Part shown: positions 1 to 11,725 of the stretch, one piece after another
Layout of the letters: each line of letters begins with the position of its first letter
Position numbering within the stretch: position 1 is the stretch's first letter
Made by a program: the position numbers and the translations under genes
Notes under the pieces: generated by a model
Databases searched by the model: none
Seen by the model: the letters and a program-made list of their open reading frames with translations, nothing else
What the model was told of the DNA's origin: nothing
Assembly (NCBI GenBank): GCA_028554795.2
Contig: CM068826.1
Location: forward strand, 104,504,102-104,568,101
Direction of reading: 5' to 3'
DNA: 64,000 nt
Origin: Sinohyriopsis cumingii
Lineage: Eukaryota > Mollusca > Bivalvia > Unionida > Unionidae

Positions 1-539
1 CGTCTCCTGTCCGTACCTCAGATTCCACCTCTGGCTACATTAATGTGTTTTTCAATTGAAGATAAAGTATACGAGTTGAATTATAGCGTTAACCCTCATG
101 GGAGGCTCAATAAAACACGAAACAACGAGGTCATATAAATATGTTGAACTAATACTTTGATAGAGATGGAACAATTATTAATCAGTCACTTTAGTTGCTC
201 CTATCCCATGCATTGATGATGTAAACTATTGAATGCAATCTGACTGTGGTGAATTTGTTTCGGAAATATTAAACAATCTGGACCAGGTACTTGCACATCT
301 ACAACAACAGGAAAGGAATCAACTAAAACAGCAATGATATGAACATAAGCACATATTTCCTGACAAAAGTGATTGAACATTTACTGGAGAATAATTTTAC
401 GAACCATGTAAAAGTTACTGCTGTTGACGATGTAGGCGTATGCCTAAGCCAGATAAAACATTCCGCAATAGAAAAGTTTATTTTTAAAAGGTCACCAAAA
501 TGGATTCATTTCAGTGCTTAGAGCAGATGATTGCATCGA
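1..539. other. Unassigned flank of the gypsy relic
   Basis: No recognisable gene is visible here. A 60-codon open frame at 339-521 (+) matches no motif I know. By position this could be the more decayed 5' part of the gypsy relic that becomes recognisable near 560, but I could not confirm that. Confidence 0.3.
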
Positions 540-559
540 CAAATCTGAAATGTAAAATT

Positions 560-980
560 TCACCAAGTGCGACTTTTTGAAAGGATTCTGTCAAATTCTA
601 CTCACGGAAAGATCAAAAGAAATTCCAGATCGACTTTATCAAATTATTGTGAAAAATTCTCCGTCAACATACTAGCATTTAATAAACATGATAATATCTG
701 ATAATTGTGACGCATACATCGATGACGTAATCATCTACATCGACAGCCGAAGAGATCACACGAAAACCATTCGGAAATTCTTAGATCGACTCTAAGATGC
801 AAATCGGACGAATGAATTCTGCCAAAGTGAGATTCGCAGTGCTGGTTTCTCAGTTTTATGAGCTAATGTGGGATAAGGTCAAGTTAAATCTATGGACGTT
901 AAAGTGAAGACTATCTCTGATATTGTAGGGCCTATTACTAAAAAGAAACCAATCCGATTTTTGTGTATGCCTAGGTATTA
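560..980 (+). pseudogene. Ty3/gypsy reverse transcriptase remnant, 5' half
   Basis: Conceptual translation across several frames shows the usual order of a Ty3/gypsy RT. An FLKGF-type segment followed by LTERSKEI lies near 568-640. The catalytic motif AYIDDVIIY, carrying the Asp-Asp pair, lies near 710-740. It is followed by DHTKTI and the conserved tail ending FLCMPRYY at 980. Frameshifts and in-frame stops make it non-functional. The relic is cut at 980 by the DNA transposon and resumes at 3381. Family assignment rests on motif order and is secure; clade is not determined. Confidence 0.85.
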
Positions 981-3380
981 CACTGGACAACAAATTTTTA
1001 CAAAAGTCATGTTACTGAAATAAAATTAGTCAATTCTTATCAATTTTTATGTGCTGAACACGAATATGACAGTCAAATTGCAAAATTGGCTCTAGTTTTT
1101 TTGTAATCTGCAAGAAATTAATGTTTACATAACGAAATGCATTCCAATAGTAAAAGGTCAACTGTAATAGCCTACCTATAAAAAATCAAGTCATTGACTA
1201 CATCTTAGATTTCTTCGCCTGTCTCTTGTACAGCTGTTCGGGAGCATCTCTGAGGAGTGTCCAGCAGTAGTCAGCCAGCATTGTAGTGGACCATTTTCCC
1301 TGGTATCTTTGTTCCATTGTTGCGATATCTTGATGAAAACGTTCGCCGTGTTCATCACTAACAATACCACAGTTGCTAGGAAAGAAATCCAAATGGGAAT
1401 GAAGGAAGTGAATCTTTAGAGACATATTGCAGCCAAGTTTCTTATACTTCATCAACATGTCTTCTACTAGTTCCTTATAGTTTTCTGCCCTAACATTTCC
1501 GAGGAAGTTTGTAGAAACTAGGCGAAAAGCATTCCATGCTTGTTTCGCATCACCTTCCAGCAAGTTGTTGAACCGGTCATCTTTGAAAAGCTCTCGAATC
1601 TGAGGACCCACAAAAACTCCCTCTTTAATCTTTGCTTCGCTGAGTCGAGGGAATTTTTCATGCAGGTATCGGAATGCTGGCAAAGTCCGGTCAATGGCTT
1701 TCACGAAGTTCTTCATCAAACCTAGTTTGATGTGAAGGGGTGGTAGCAAGATTTTCTGAGCCTCAACCAGAGCTGGGTGTTGGATATTCTTCTCTCCAAT
1801 GGCTACATTCTGCCTGTGAGTCCATTCCTTCCTCATGTAGTGCATTTCCCTTGCTCGGCTATCCCACTCGCATAAGAAACACATGTATTTTGTATATCCT
1901 TGCTGCAGTCCCATTAAAAGGGCAACTACCTTCAAATCACCACAGAGGTGCCAGCTGTACTTGTTATACTCAATGGAATTCAGTAGCTGCCTTAAGTTAT
2001 CGTATGTCTCTTTCATGTGGACAGCATACGCTACTGGAATAGATGGAAGAATGTTTCCATTGTGCAAAAGCACAGCCTTGAGACTCAGTTTCGAAGAGTC
2101 CACAAATAGTCTCCATTCTTGTGGGTCATGAGTGATTTTTAAAGCATTCATGAGGCCCTCAATATCGGAACAGAATATCAGATTACTTTCCTTTCTGAAG
2201 AAAGGCTCCAATTGGTGGTGGCGCTTTCGATATGCAGTAATTGTGACATCTTCTTCTAGAAGATTCCATTGTTGGAGTCTTGATCCTAGCAATTCTGCCT
2301 TGTTCTTTGATAAGTCCAAATCACGAATCAGGTCATTTAGTTCTTCCTGTGTTATTCTGTGTGGGGTTGATGATGCGCCACAGTGAAAATCTGGATCACT
2401 GCATGCTGATGGACCAGGAGAAGAACAGGTCGACTCACCTTTGTCTTCGTCAGATGAATCAAGAGAATATTCTGCTGGAGGTTCTGGAATAGGAAGTCCC
2501 TCACCATGTGGAACTGGTCTCAATGCAGACGGAATGTTTGGGTAGACTATTCTCGACTTCTTTCGCTTCGTTATTCCGCCGGAAAGAGGAGGAACCAAGC
2601 AGAAGTAACAGTCATTTAGGTGGTTGCTTGGCTCTCTCCACACCATTGGGACTGCAAACGGCATTGATGACCTTTTGCAATTCAACCACTGTGAAAGCTG
2701 TGTTGTACATGTAGCACAGCATATATGCGGAGCCCAAGGCTTGTCTTGGTCACCAACCTTGCATCCGAAGTAAAGATGATATGCCTTCTTCACTTGAGAA
2801 TTGATACTTTTCTTCTGGTTGGCAAATGTCACTTCCCCACAAATATAGCAAAAATTGTCCGCGGTATTAACACACTTTCGAGGCATTACTGTTCTTTATT
2901 GTACGTAAATGGATAAAATAATAAGTTTTATGTAACAGTAGCTTGAACTGTCTCGCACAACGTCTAAAATATTTTAAATGCTGAACCTATCTGATTGGGC
3001 TATATATAGTACACTGCTTACGTCAGCTTCAGCAGCCGCCTGGCATTAGTATAATAGGCCTACACATGTATAGTACATTGCTGATGTCAACTTACTTCAG
3101 CAGCCGCATGGCATTAGTATTGCATTGCATCAGAAAATGATGCAATCAACTGTGGATGATGTGAGCATGATGGTATTATGCAATGTTACATCATTATTCC
3201 GGATGTTGCTGCAGTCCTACTGGAGAAATTTACACAGTGAAACATAGAAAATGAGGTATATGAATATCTTCAAAACGAGAGCCAATACAAATTTTTCACG
3301 GTTATATTCGTGTTCGGCACACCAAAATACTACAGATTAGGGCCTTTTCAAGTCAGTAATGATTTCACTGTTGACCAGTG
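981..3380 (-). mobile_element. Intact 2,400-bp DNA transposon, copy 1 (CMC/Chapaev3-like)
   Basis: The element starts CACTGGACAACA and ends with the complement of CACTGGTCAACA, an 11/12 terminal inverted repeat. It is flanked by a 3-bp target duplication TTA (978-980 and 3381-3383). It carries one ORF (1198-2886, minus). The promoter side (2887-3380) holds a TATA-like tract near 3001-3009 and two tandem copies of a roughly 65-bp segment (about 3003-3058 and 3068-3122). A second copy of identical length lies at 33548-35947. CACTG-type ends, a 3-bp TWA duplication and a DDE transposase with a CxxC insert fit the CACTA/Mirage/Chapaev group. Chapaev3 is the best match for the 3-bp duplication, but that is from memory of the superfamily, not a search. 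Confidence 0.85.
1198..2886 (-). CDS. Candidate DDE transposase, 562 aa, copy 1
   Basis: One uninterrupted intronless ORF fills most of the element. The N-terminus is Cys-rich and probably zinc-binding: CxxC at 13-16, then C42, H54, C56-C57 and C60, and a further CxxC at 93-96. An acidic, Ser/Pro-rich linker follows (about 140-175). The C-terminal half resembles a transposase catalytic core: Asp263 in FVDSSK, Asp317 in CGDLK, a zinc-like CFLC at 336-339 right after it, His385 in PLHIKLG, and Glu515 in SDEHGERFHQD. This D-D-CxxC-H-E order is what CACTA/Chapaev-type transposases show. I infer DNA cleavage and strand transfer at the CACTGG ends. Similar proteins are usually annotated as uncharacterised. 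Overlapping + strand open frames are antisense shadows. Confidence 0.8.
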   Translation of the reverse strand: MPRKCVNTADNFCYICGEVTFANQKKSINSQVKKAYHLYFGCKVGDQDKPWAPHICCATCTTQLSQWLNCKRSSMPFAVPMVWREPSNHLNDCYFCLVPPLSGGITKRKKSRIVYPNIPSALRPVPHGEGLPIPEPPAEYSLDSSDEDKGESTCSSPGPSACSDPDFHCGASSTPHRITQEELNDLIRDLDLSKNKAELLGSRLQQWNLLEEDVTITAYRKRHHQLEPFFRKESNLIFCSDIEGLMNALKITHDPQEWRLFVDSSKLSLKAVLLHNGNILPSIPVAYAVHMKETYDNLRQLLNSIEYNKYSWHLCGDLKVVALLMGLQQGYTKYMCFLCEWDSRAREMHYMRKEWTHRQNVAIGEKNIQHPALVEAQKILLPPLHIKLGLMKNFVKAIDRTLPAFRYLHEKFPRLSEAKIKEGVFVGPQIRELFKDDRFNNLLEGDAKQAWNAFRLVSTNFLGNVRAENYKELVEDMLMKYKKLGCNMSLKIHFLHSHLDFFPSNCGIVSDEHGERFHQDIATMEQRYQGKWSTTMLADYCWTLLRDAPEQLYKRQAKKSKM

Positions 3381-3800
3381 TTATCAGAACATTTGTTCAA
3401 ATATTTCAATAATTGCCTAACTCCTGATAACTTAGTTGAGTACAAAATCCAAGATGAATCATGAGTCTTTATACATATTAAAGGCCATAATTTAGGGTGC
3501 ACCAGTTCTTTCAGCACTCCGTTTCAGTCAGTTATTTAAAATCTCTGATGCAAATGATGTGGAATTTGGCGGAGTATTCACCCAAATAATATGAAAAACT
3601 ATTCCCCAGTTGAGAATTATTGTTTGGCTTCGATATTGGCTTGCAGCATTTTAAAGTGAATATTAGTTCAGATCTTTCTCAGGTTATTTTATTCAGTAAT
3701 CATGGCCCCTTACTTTCTTTAACAAAGTGAAAAATACAAATCTGAGGTTGCTAAGGTTGATGCAGGAATAAAACCCTGATATTGGACACATGAGTGTAAA
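3381..3800 (+). pseudogene. Ty3/gypsy RT-RNase H remnant, 3' half
   Basis: Directly after the transposon the gypsy reading frame resumes. It gives the segment expected after the YY of the RT tail, then a LKA...GAPVLSAP-like linker (near 3470-3520), then an RNase H-like SDANDVEFGG segment (near 3540-3570). The catalytic-core Asp is recognisable. Stops and frameshifts are frequent. Together with 560-980 it is a single relic split by a later insertion. Confidence 0.75.
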
Positions 3801-5944
3801 ACATACTGTGATTGCAGATTGTTCTGTATATCTATATTGTATCTTTTACTTTTGGAGCATGCCTGCAGATTGCATTTGATCTAAAAATCGGTGTTGAAAA
3901 TCAATCGTAATAACGAACCTGTTAATATGTTTAGGATGATTTTCCGTAGGTTGGGTTCTGTTACGTAGCATATTACACACCTGACGCAAATTTAGGGAAA
4001 GTGGTAGCACTTAACTAAACACTTTGAACTTCAAAAATCGAGTTTATTATAACAAGTCACACTGTGCCTTAAACTAAATTAAAGGGAATGGGATTATCTT
4101 TTTAAAATAATAAAGTCCGCCACTAAACATATCACATTGTTTGTAAAGGCGACTTATTTCTGGGCCAGTCCATGCTTAGTTGACATTCAACATTTTTTTT
4201 TTCTCCTGCTGAACCCAACCCATATATACCATCAGATTTGTGTTGCCCTTATTCTGTAAAGTTTGAGTGTACTTGACCTGGCAGATGTTACAGGCAAAAT
4301 TAAATCTTCACTTTAACATAAATAATGAGACACTTTGTTAAAGACTAACTGTCACCTTATCTCTCAAATATGATACAGATTTCTAAACTCCCACGACATA
4401 TTTTAAAATTAATTACAATCCGAGATATCATGCCTGTATTTCCATTGGTGACTGGGGGATCCTTTTTTTCAATGATAGACACACATCAGTGACTAGAGGC
4501 ATACATAAAAGATGGCTCACGCGATTAATATTGCTTCAGCTCTTCTGTTGGAAATGGCAGGAATTTATTTGCATAGCTATTTTAAGCACCACCGTATCAC
4601 GTAACAGCTCTTTACATTACATCGACATTAAAAAGCAATCCGAGTCAACGAAGTAAGTCAATGGCAATATTTACTAATCTCATACAACTATTCTGAAATG
4701 TGAATCACTGAACAAGTTTCACGCGATCTACAGTAATACGACATATTGGTTCCTAATAGTGAGTTTAGCTAAGCAAAAAAAAAAAAAGTACTGAACTCGT
4801 ATGATGATTTTGTTAGCTCAGGTTGGGAAAGTAATGAAACAATTACGGGCTTTGTTTCCCTGAAGTTTCATTTAGCTGTGAAATACAGATATTGTCTCAT
4901 ATCATATTGCATAGCTCAATAAAACAAAGCATTTAAGTCAACAAAAACCCATGAGCCCAAATTGGCATAAGACTTCTCGGGAGTGACATTTGTGAAATTC
5001 GGCCAAAATATGGACTTAATTTGGAATACTATTTACTGACATTCCATGACTATGTATCAATGTAAATATTTGCTAAACACTCCTCAATATCTTATTATAC
5101 CTCTCAAGTACTCAGAACCAGATTGTATCATTTACATTGCACAATGCAACATCTACAGTTGCATTTGAATGGTTGCATTATATCATATTAAAGTTAAATC
5201 AGTAAAGTAACTTAACAGATGTTAATTTTCCTAGCAGGAAAAGCAAAAGCACTGGTTCGTTTTGTTTTGTTCGTTTTTGAATGTTTATTTATTTGATGCT
5301 TGTTGCTTTGTATGAATTTTCAGTTCAAAGTTGTTTCAAGCCTTGATTTTCAGAAATGATATAAGGTCACACGAAAATTGTCCATATGTCCGAGACTCTA
5401 GCCAATAGACCAAGATCACTTTCTTAAATGTTTATGAGTGTGCCCACCCGAACGAGCTGATCTCGTGGTAAAAATATAAAAATGCGCATGAACGTTCACT
5501 ATGTTCCGACATCGTCATTCTTGTCCACTCAAGCCCCAGAAATGATGGGTTTTCAGCATACGGAGTGCTTGCCGCTGTTCAGACAAGGTTCTTGGCAAAA
5601 AAGCGAAAAGAACCACAAGAAATTTATACTAAGATCAAGGACCTCTTTCTCGTGATTCGAACATAGACACTTTATATGTCTGACTGGAATACAAGACAAA
5701 AAAAAGAACAGTACGTGCCAATTTATCTAAATAAGCCAAGCTGGATAATAATTTAAAACACGTCATTTCTTGAGGAATTGCGAGAACTATTTCGGAATTT
5801 CAAACTCTTTTGGGGGCCCTTTTCCAAGATATTGCATTGTGGGGTTTTCTACTCGGTTTAAAGTCAGACTTCATCAGAAAGCTTCTTTAAAGATATTCAT
5901 CGATGATTATGTAGAACGTACGCCTAGCACACTATAAATTAAAA
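3801..5944. other. No identifiable gene
   Basis: AT-rich DNA with stops in all frames. I saw no gene, RNA or clear repeat boundary. An A12 tract lies near 4776-4787 and T-rich runs near 4193. Confidence 0.5.
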
Positions 5945-6160
5945 ATGTTAAATGTATCACCCACATCTCAACTCTGTCTGCCAGGGTTCGAGTCTCGGCA
6001 CAGTCAACGTAGGTATGAGAGAAATGTGACCTGTAGCCTCCTGTGGGTCGGTGGTTTTTCCCTGGGTTTTTTCGTGTTCTCTGTCTCCACAAAATATACT
6101 GGCCACGATGTATAGCCTGCCATGTACTGCAAAAATAGTGTTAAACCCACAAAATCCTTT
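5945..6160 (+). mobile_element. tRNA-derived SINE, 5'-decayed copy
   Basis: It contains a B-box-like GGTTCGAGTCTCGG. This is followed by the same body found in the 16.1-kb SINE: a GTGGGTCGGTGG segment, a TGGGTTTT segment, ACTGGCCACGATGTATAGCCT, and a TTAAACCC end near 6156. The A-box half is not recognisable. There is no long CAA tail. Confidence 0.7.
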
Positions 6161-7162
6161 CTGTCAGCCAATTTTTCTGCATATTTAATTTATGGATCCT
6201 TTAATAATAATGTGCTTTGTCGACTCCAATACTATACATAACCAGTTAGAAGTCATCATTTGATCATTTTAAAAGGAGTACGGGGTACTTAGCCCTAAAG
6301 TTCCTTTGCATTTATTGGTCAATAAAATCATCAAATGGTGCTAGATTTTCGTTTTGTCGAAATTACTGCCTTGTTGGACAGATTTATTTTCAAAATTTTC
6401 TTAACTCTAAATTAATTAATTTAATTGTATATTTAAAGTCTAGGAAACTTAAGCTAATCTGTTTTGAATATCAAGATCTACAGCAAAGAGATTTATCTGT
6501 TTAAAAAATCTGTAATGTGCAATGTGCTGTCGTGTATGTATGTATGTATGTATGTATGTATGTATGTGTCTTGAAATTAACGAGTTCATTGTGCTGTTTA
6601 ATTTACATATTTGTCATAATACATTTACTTTGTAATTCTTCAGCCACACACAGACACACGCACACACACAGACACAGCATGGTGGAAAGCTATTCCGAGT
6701 CACCGAATCAGACAGAAAATAATTATTGCTCAAAGTAGTCAACAGGCAGAAAATGTAGGTCAGGCAGATTCAAATCTATCAAAGTATACCACATCTTGTT
6801 ACATCTGATTTGACCCAAGAATGTTCTAAATCAAATATTTTCCGATTGGTATACCAATGAGAAAAAATACCCTTGCTATTTTTCTCACTTCCTTGATATA
6901 CCGATAAATTGTTCTGTCGAGATACCAATCTAAGTTATTTAGTCTAGTATAATCTTAAATTGTATCAGGTGTTCTTATGGTGTAGTTCGTTCTGAGTAGA
7001 CAATACAAGGATAATGTCTGGGTTGATATAATCTCAAGGAAAAGGCGGAAGGTTGCTTTATACTACTGGAAGTGCATGAAAGATCGTCAAGGCCGGACAA
7101 AAATAGGAGCAGATGGATCAGCTGTTACTGGGCCCCCGCAACAATGCATCGTAACGGACTTT

Positions 7163-7164
<2 letters not shown>
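6161..7164. other. No gene; short TATG and CA-rich repeats
   Basis: A (TATG)n run lies at about 6534-6567 and a CA-rich stretch at about 6643-6675. The short open frames here are microsatellite translations. Confidence 0.5.

Positions 7165-7165
<1 letters not shown>

Positions 7166-7237
<72 letters not shown>
7166..7237. repeat. (TA)36 microsatellite
   Basis: A pure alternating TA run. It is one of seven long TA arrays in the window. No interruptions are seen, which suggests recent expansion. Confidence 0.98.
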
Positions 7238-7240
<3 letters not shown>

Positions 7241-9594
7241 TTATAATGTATTTTCAGGAAAGTATTATTTTTTAGAAACATTTCCAGGACCTAATCTGGC
7301 CCATCGATGGTAGTATCTATGCATAAAAATAAGATGATATGTAATGTACGGTTGGATATTCATGATATACAATATATGTTAGATTGGAAAATGGTCGTGT
7401 AAAACGCACTTTGCAAAAATCAATGTCATCAAATAAACTTATGTTTCAATATACTTGCATGTCAATGTTTACAAGTTAAAGAAGTTATAGACGCATAATC
7501 AACAAATCTCAGCCTCCAAATTGAATATAATTATGTTGTTTATAACTTGTTTGTTTGTGAACATGCTGTATTGAAAGCTAACTTGTGGACATGGGGTGTC
7601 CTGCAATTGATGAATGTTTTCTTGCACAATCGATACTGGAATCCCAGATGTTATTTATTAATTGGAATGTTCAATTCAATAGGTTAATGTTTACTTAGTG
7701 ATATGAAATACCTTTCGTGACTGTATTGCAGTCTATTCACGTTTATCCAAAACATGTACTTCGTAACAAGTTGTAATTTTATCTAGGCAATTCAATTTGG
7801 ACATATAAATTACTAAACGTTCTTCTTCAAGTACCTGCTTTGAGTCAGTCGTCTTTTCCTGCACCCAGTCACAGTATCTCCTTACTCGTAATTTTTATCA
7901 TTACATCTTCAAATCGAACGCTGAAGAATAAAGCATATACCGAAAATATGTACGATGCCATGTACACCTATTTATACAGAAATAAATGAATAAGCGGTGA
8001 CTAAAACATAAACTAGTGGTGACTATTAATATTGTTTATATCCATCTGGAAAATACAATGATTACATGCTACTATCTTTAATTAGTGGTATTGTTATCTG
8101 TAAAAATAATCATAAAGGGTGACTATTGCTAATAGACTATGGAAAATGAGTCAACATGTACATACATGTCAATCGCTTTATATGATTGGATTTTCTTTAC
8201 TTGCAAAAGTCCAAGTGAATTAAGGACAGTTCAAGAATATTGCATACCACTATAAAACAAAATCCTTTGAGTGAAATATATGTGTCAACCATACAGGTCG
8301 GATACAAATATCTGATAAACCAAACTGGATTGGCTGTATTGTCATGCAACAAATAGTCAGCAAACCAACACCTCCTCGAATTATTTCAACTGTAATCAGT
8401 TTAATAATTTATAAATAATATGTGCATTTGAAAGTAAAACTGCATTTAATTTCACATTTTACTCATTTTGAAGGCATACTAATTGTAATATCAGTATCAC
8501 CTTTCCTGTCAATTATTGCTGCGAAAAAAGCGTTACCGTTGCTATGTAATATATGATTTTTGGGCGTTACCGTTGCTATGTAATAGATGATCTGAGGGGA
8601 ATATCCAACTGATCCGGAATAAGAATAATTTATAATTCGATTCTATATGAATTTCTGGCTACATGTTTTAAATAAGTTTTCTTTTTCTTCTTCTTGGAGC
8701 TGTAAATAACCGACAATAAGAAATTACAAATACCGACTTTATATATAACATTGCTCGTATTTTATTATGATGACATAGAATCTAAACATTTTCTTTTGAA
8801 ATTAACGTGGCCCGAATGAGTGAAACAGCTAAACAATTTCAGCGATTTCAAATTATCCAATAAGGAAAACTCCCTGAAAGTTTGGTGTTGTTTCATGACT
8901 GCGGAGATACTTTAATTTGTAAAAATGTATTGCAGTCAGCTGCATTTTTTCATATTTTCGCATTCTCTACGTCACGCGCGGCCGCTGATGACGTCATCGC
9001 AAGCGATAAATATGAAAATGGAACGTATTGTTAAAGACAAGTGTTTGTCTATATAAACTACATAAAGCACTTTTTAAAATAAAGAAAATAAAGTTTGACA
9101 TTTTCTGAGGCTATTACAGACTTTTAGAGTTCCTTTAAAGATATCGTTATTACTGTTAAATATTGCTGTCATCACTGAAAACACTTCTTATTCATTATTA
9201 GTTTACAAGCATGGTAGGGGCACTGGTCCTTCTTGCAATGCTTAATTGCTAACAACGATTATTTTTATAACCAGTAATAAATGTGTATCCACCCATGGGT
9301 TCAATGCACTAGGATTGGAACAATCTAATTTTGATTGTCAATGAACAATTTTTTAATTTACACATTTTTTAAAAATGTGTTTGTTCGAGAACATAAAATT
9401 TCGACTGATTGGATATTAGAATATGACCCAATTAAGTAGAACAGTTGAAATCTGCGAGAACATCGTATTATATATAACTAATTTGCATTGCTTGTTGGTT
9501 GTTTTAACGTTATTTTTAATTTCATTATATGCTTTGGAAAAATGTTAGTTCAGTATGACCTTGTCCAAAATCAAATTCATTTTCTACTTGATAC
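7238..9594. other. No identifiable gene
   Basis: Stops occur in all frames and no domain is visible. One short direct repeat is present: GCGTTACCGTTGCTATGTAA occurs twice, about 35 bp apart, near 8529 and 8564. A GC-richer patch (CACGCGCGGCCGC) lies near 8973-8986. Confidence 0.5.
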
Positions 9595-10150
9595 TATCAG
9601 AAATTTTGGTCCAATTTGTCCATAATTGCTGAATCCCTGGAACATGTATTGAGTAAGAAAGCCAAGTTTCATTGGTCTGGAAATTGTCGAATGGGGGTGG
9701 GGTGCTTTTGATAAGTTAAAGGCAATACATAAGAGTGCACCAGTTTTTTAAGCCCCAAACGTTCAGTCATTTAAAATGTCTACTGATGCATGTGATCTTG
9801 GTGTTGGTGCAGTATTGGTTAAAGAAAACTAGTGTAGATCATCAAGTGTGCTATTTGTTTTATATGTAAGAAATTACATAAGAACCAGGGAAATTATTGC
9901 ACAATCGAGAAGGAATGTTCGGTTTTGATATGGGCTATGCAACACTTTGAAGTGTATATGAACTTGATTCAGCTCCTTCTCCGATTATTGTATTCAGTGA
10001 TTGGAATCCCTTTACTTTCATTGGCAAGATGAAAAACGGGAACCAAAGGTTATTAAGATCGAGTTTGATGGTGCAGGAATACAGTATTGACATCAAGCAC
10101 ATCAAGGGAAAAGACAGTTTAGTAGAGATAGGCTTTCACGTGTATAGATA
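9595..10150 (+). pseudogene. Ty3/gypsy RNase H remnant, second copy
   Basis: Translation gives an LSIIAESL-like linker near 9617, then KAKFHW, then the RNase H start STDACDLGVGAVL near 9780. It continues as YCTIEKECSVLIWAMQHFEVYM near 9897-9962. This is the same region and family as the relic interrupted by transposon copy 1, but it lacks the RT and carries stops. The last recognisable part, a KHIKGKDSLV-like segment, is near 10095-10130. Confidence 0.8.
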
Positions 10151-11384
10151 TATTCTACCTCTTGATGCTTGCAATGCATCAATCATAAGATTTCATCTTA
10201 TATAAATTATGTTTTACTAACAGTAACAATACAGTTTTTTATACATCTTTCGTTTTCCTTATGAGGGAAGGTTTATGTCCACTTAATCTGCATTATTGGC
10301 AAGATTATTAAAAAAAACAGTATTTCATTATATGCTACGGAAAATTGTATGTTGGACTTGACCTTGTTCAAAACCAAGTTCATTTTCTAATTGAACTGAA
10401 TCATTGAATTCTTTTAAATAGTCTGCAAAAAACTAATACATAGCAAACAATTTTAATGAGTATAATAAACTATCAGGATCATTATCTTATCCTAAGTCAA
10501 AGACTATGAGTTTACCACATTTTATATTATAATTATAACTAAGATATTATTTTGTAAACATTAGGAACATTCTAGAAGGTTTTTTTTTCATTAGTTAATA
10601 CTTTTTCTTAGAAGATGCTCATTTTTATCTGAGGTCAAATAGAGTACTATATAATCTTTTTTTCCTAGATATTGTTAGATATTACTCATTCAGCAGAATA
10701 AATTGCATTATTGCTTTCTCCATTAGAACATTTGGGTTGGATTTTTATTTATTCGTATTATCTATTCACTGGAAATACAAAGTGCTCATCAAAAATAACA
10801 TTCTCCGAAATAGAGACTCTGTACTGAACTTTCACATAAGGGTATATTCTTGGATTGCGTTATTGTGATCCAACAAAAGAATGTTGGCACATCACCACTA
10901 CATAGACTACCACATGCATATCAACACCCTTAGATGGATTTTATTTGGATTTTGATTGAAGTTTTGTCAGAACTATAATCGTTAGGAATTGCGTCTGCAA
11001 TTCTAAGTTTAAGTGGAATTTAATTTGCAAAAGCGTGAGTATCTTTTTATATTTTCACTTTGTATTCTAGGGGAATAGCTTAGTTGTTGAATTTTACAAA
11101 GCTTGTTGCTTTTCACTCTATTCTAACACTTGTTTTAAGACAATAGAGTCGTAATAATGGCAGTTAAGAAAACCAGAGGGAAGAAATGGTAATTTGAAAG
11201 AAGCTGACAATGTTTAAATAACTTTAAAAATATCCTTCAACCTGCGACACGAAGATTTATCAATTAAATAGTATCAGTGAAACTAAAATTATTAAGAAAT
11301 AAAGCATTTGCTGTAAAACGTAGACACAGTTGACACTGATCCAACTTACGACTTACATCCTCCGTGTACACATTAATGAGTGAA
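10151..11384. other. No gene; short direct repeat of 9.5-kb sequence
   Basis: About 80 bp near 10325-10400 resemble 9519-9595 (both contain TTCATTATATGCT followed by a CTTG-rich stretch), so both gypsy-relic flanks carry related DNA. Nothing coding was recognised. Confidence 0.4.
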
Positions 11385-11515
11385 GTGCTATTACAAACTG
11401 TTGCCAGTAGCTTCCGTGGGTGAATGGTTCTTACCAGGGATTTCCAGAGTAATTCGTCCACAGGCTATTCTGGCGGCCATATATAGCCTACTTTGCGCTG
11501 AGAAATGACGTTCAA
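11385..11515 (+). mobile_element. SINE fragment upstream of the EPDR promoter
   Basis: It has the 3' body of the local SINE family: GCCAGTAGCTTCCGTGGGTG, then a segment ending GGCGGCCATATATAGCC, then an ATGACGTTCAAAGCC end. The tRNA head is not recognisable. It lies about 150 bp upstream of the inferred TATA box. Confidence 0.6.
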
Positions 11516-11665
11516 AGCCAAGGACCGACAGAAGATACAGTTGTTACATGATGACGCTATTGTTAGTTCGTGACAAAATTGTTACTTGATGACCGTATGT
11601 CGTCATTATTAGATCGTGAAGGACGCGTGACACATTCAGTCAGCAAGAACACTGAAAAGATCGAG

Positions 11666-11698
11666 TATAAAAGTGTACATTCATTCAACTGGTTCAGT
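11666..11698 (+). promoter_or_regulatory. Core promoter of the EPDR-like gene: TATA box and initiator
   Basis: TATAAAAG is at 11666-11673. A TCAGTT initiator has its A at 11696, exactly 30 bp downstream of the first T of the TATA box. This is the spacing of a focused RNA polymerase II promoter. The downstream donor and acceptor link it to the signal-peptide exon at 12604, which supports real promoter use. Confidence 0.65.
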
Positions 11699-11725
11699 TA
11701 ACCTATAGGTTCTGGAATCTAACAG
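11696..11725 (+). other. 5' UTR exon of the EPDR-like gene
   Basis: A short leader runs from the inferred start site at 11696 to CTAACAG at 11725. It is followed by a consensus donor GTAAGG at 11726. The matching acceptor TTTCAG ends at 12590, 13 bp before the start codon. Leader exons of about 30 nt with a TATA promoter are common in genes for abundant secreted proteins. This is inferred without transcript data. Confidence 0.5.

Noticed and set aside
230..330. Integrase-like QSD.GEF segment upstream of the gypsy RT
   Set aside because: Wrong order for a gypsy pol (integrase follows RNase H) and too short to be significant.
1540..2916. Six open frames on the + strand, repeated identically at 34107-35483
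   Set aside because: They are antisense to the transposase ORF and are conserved only because the two transposon copies are almost identical.
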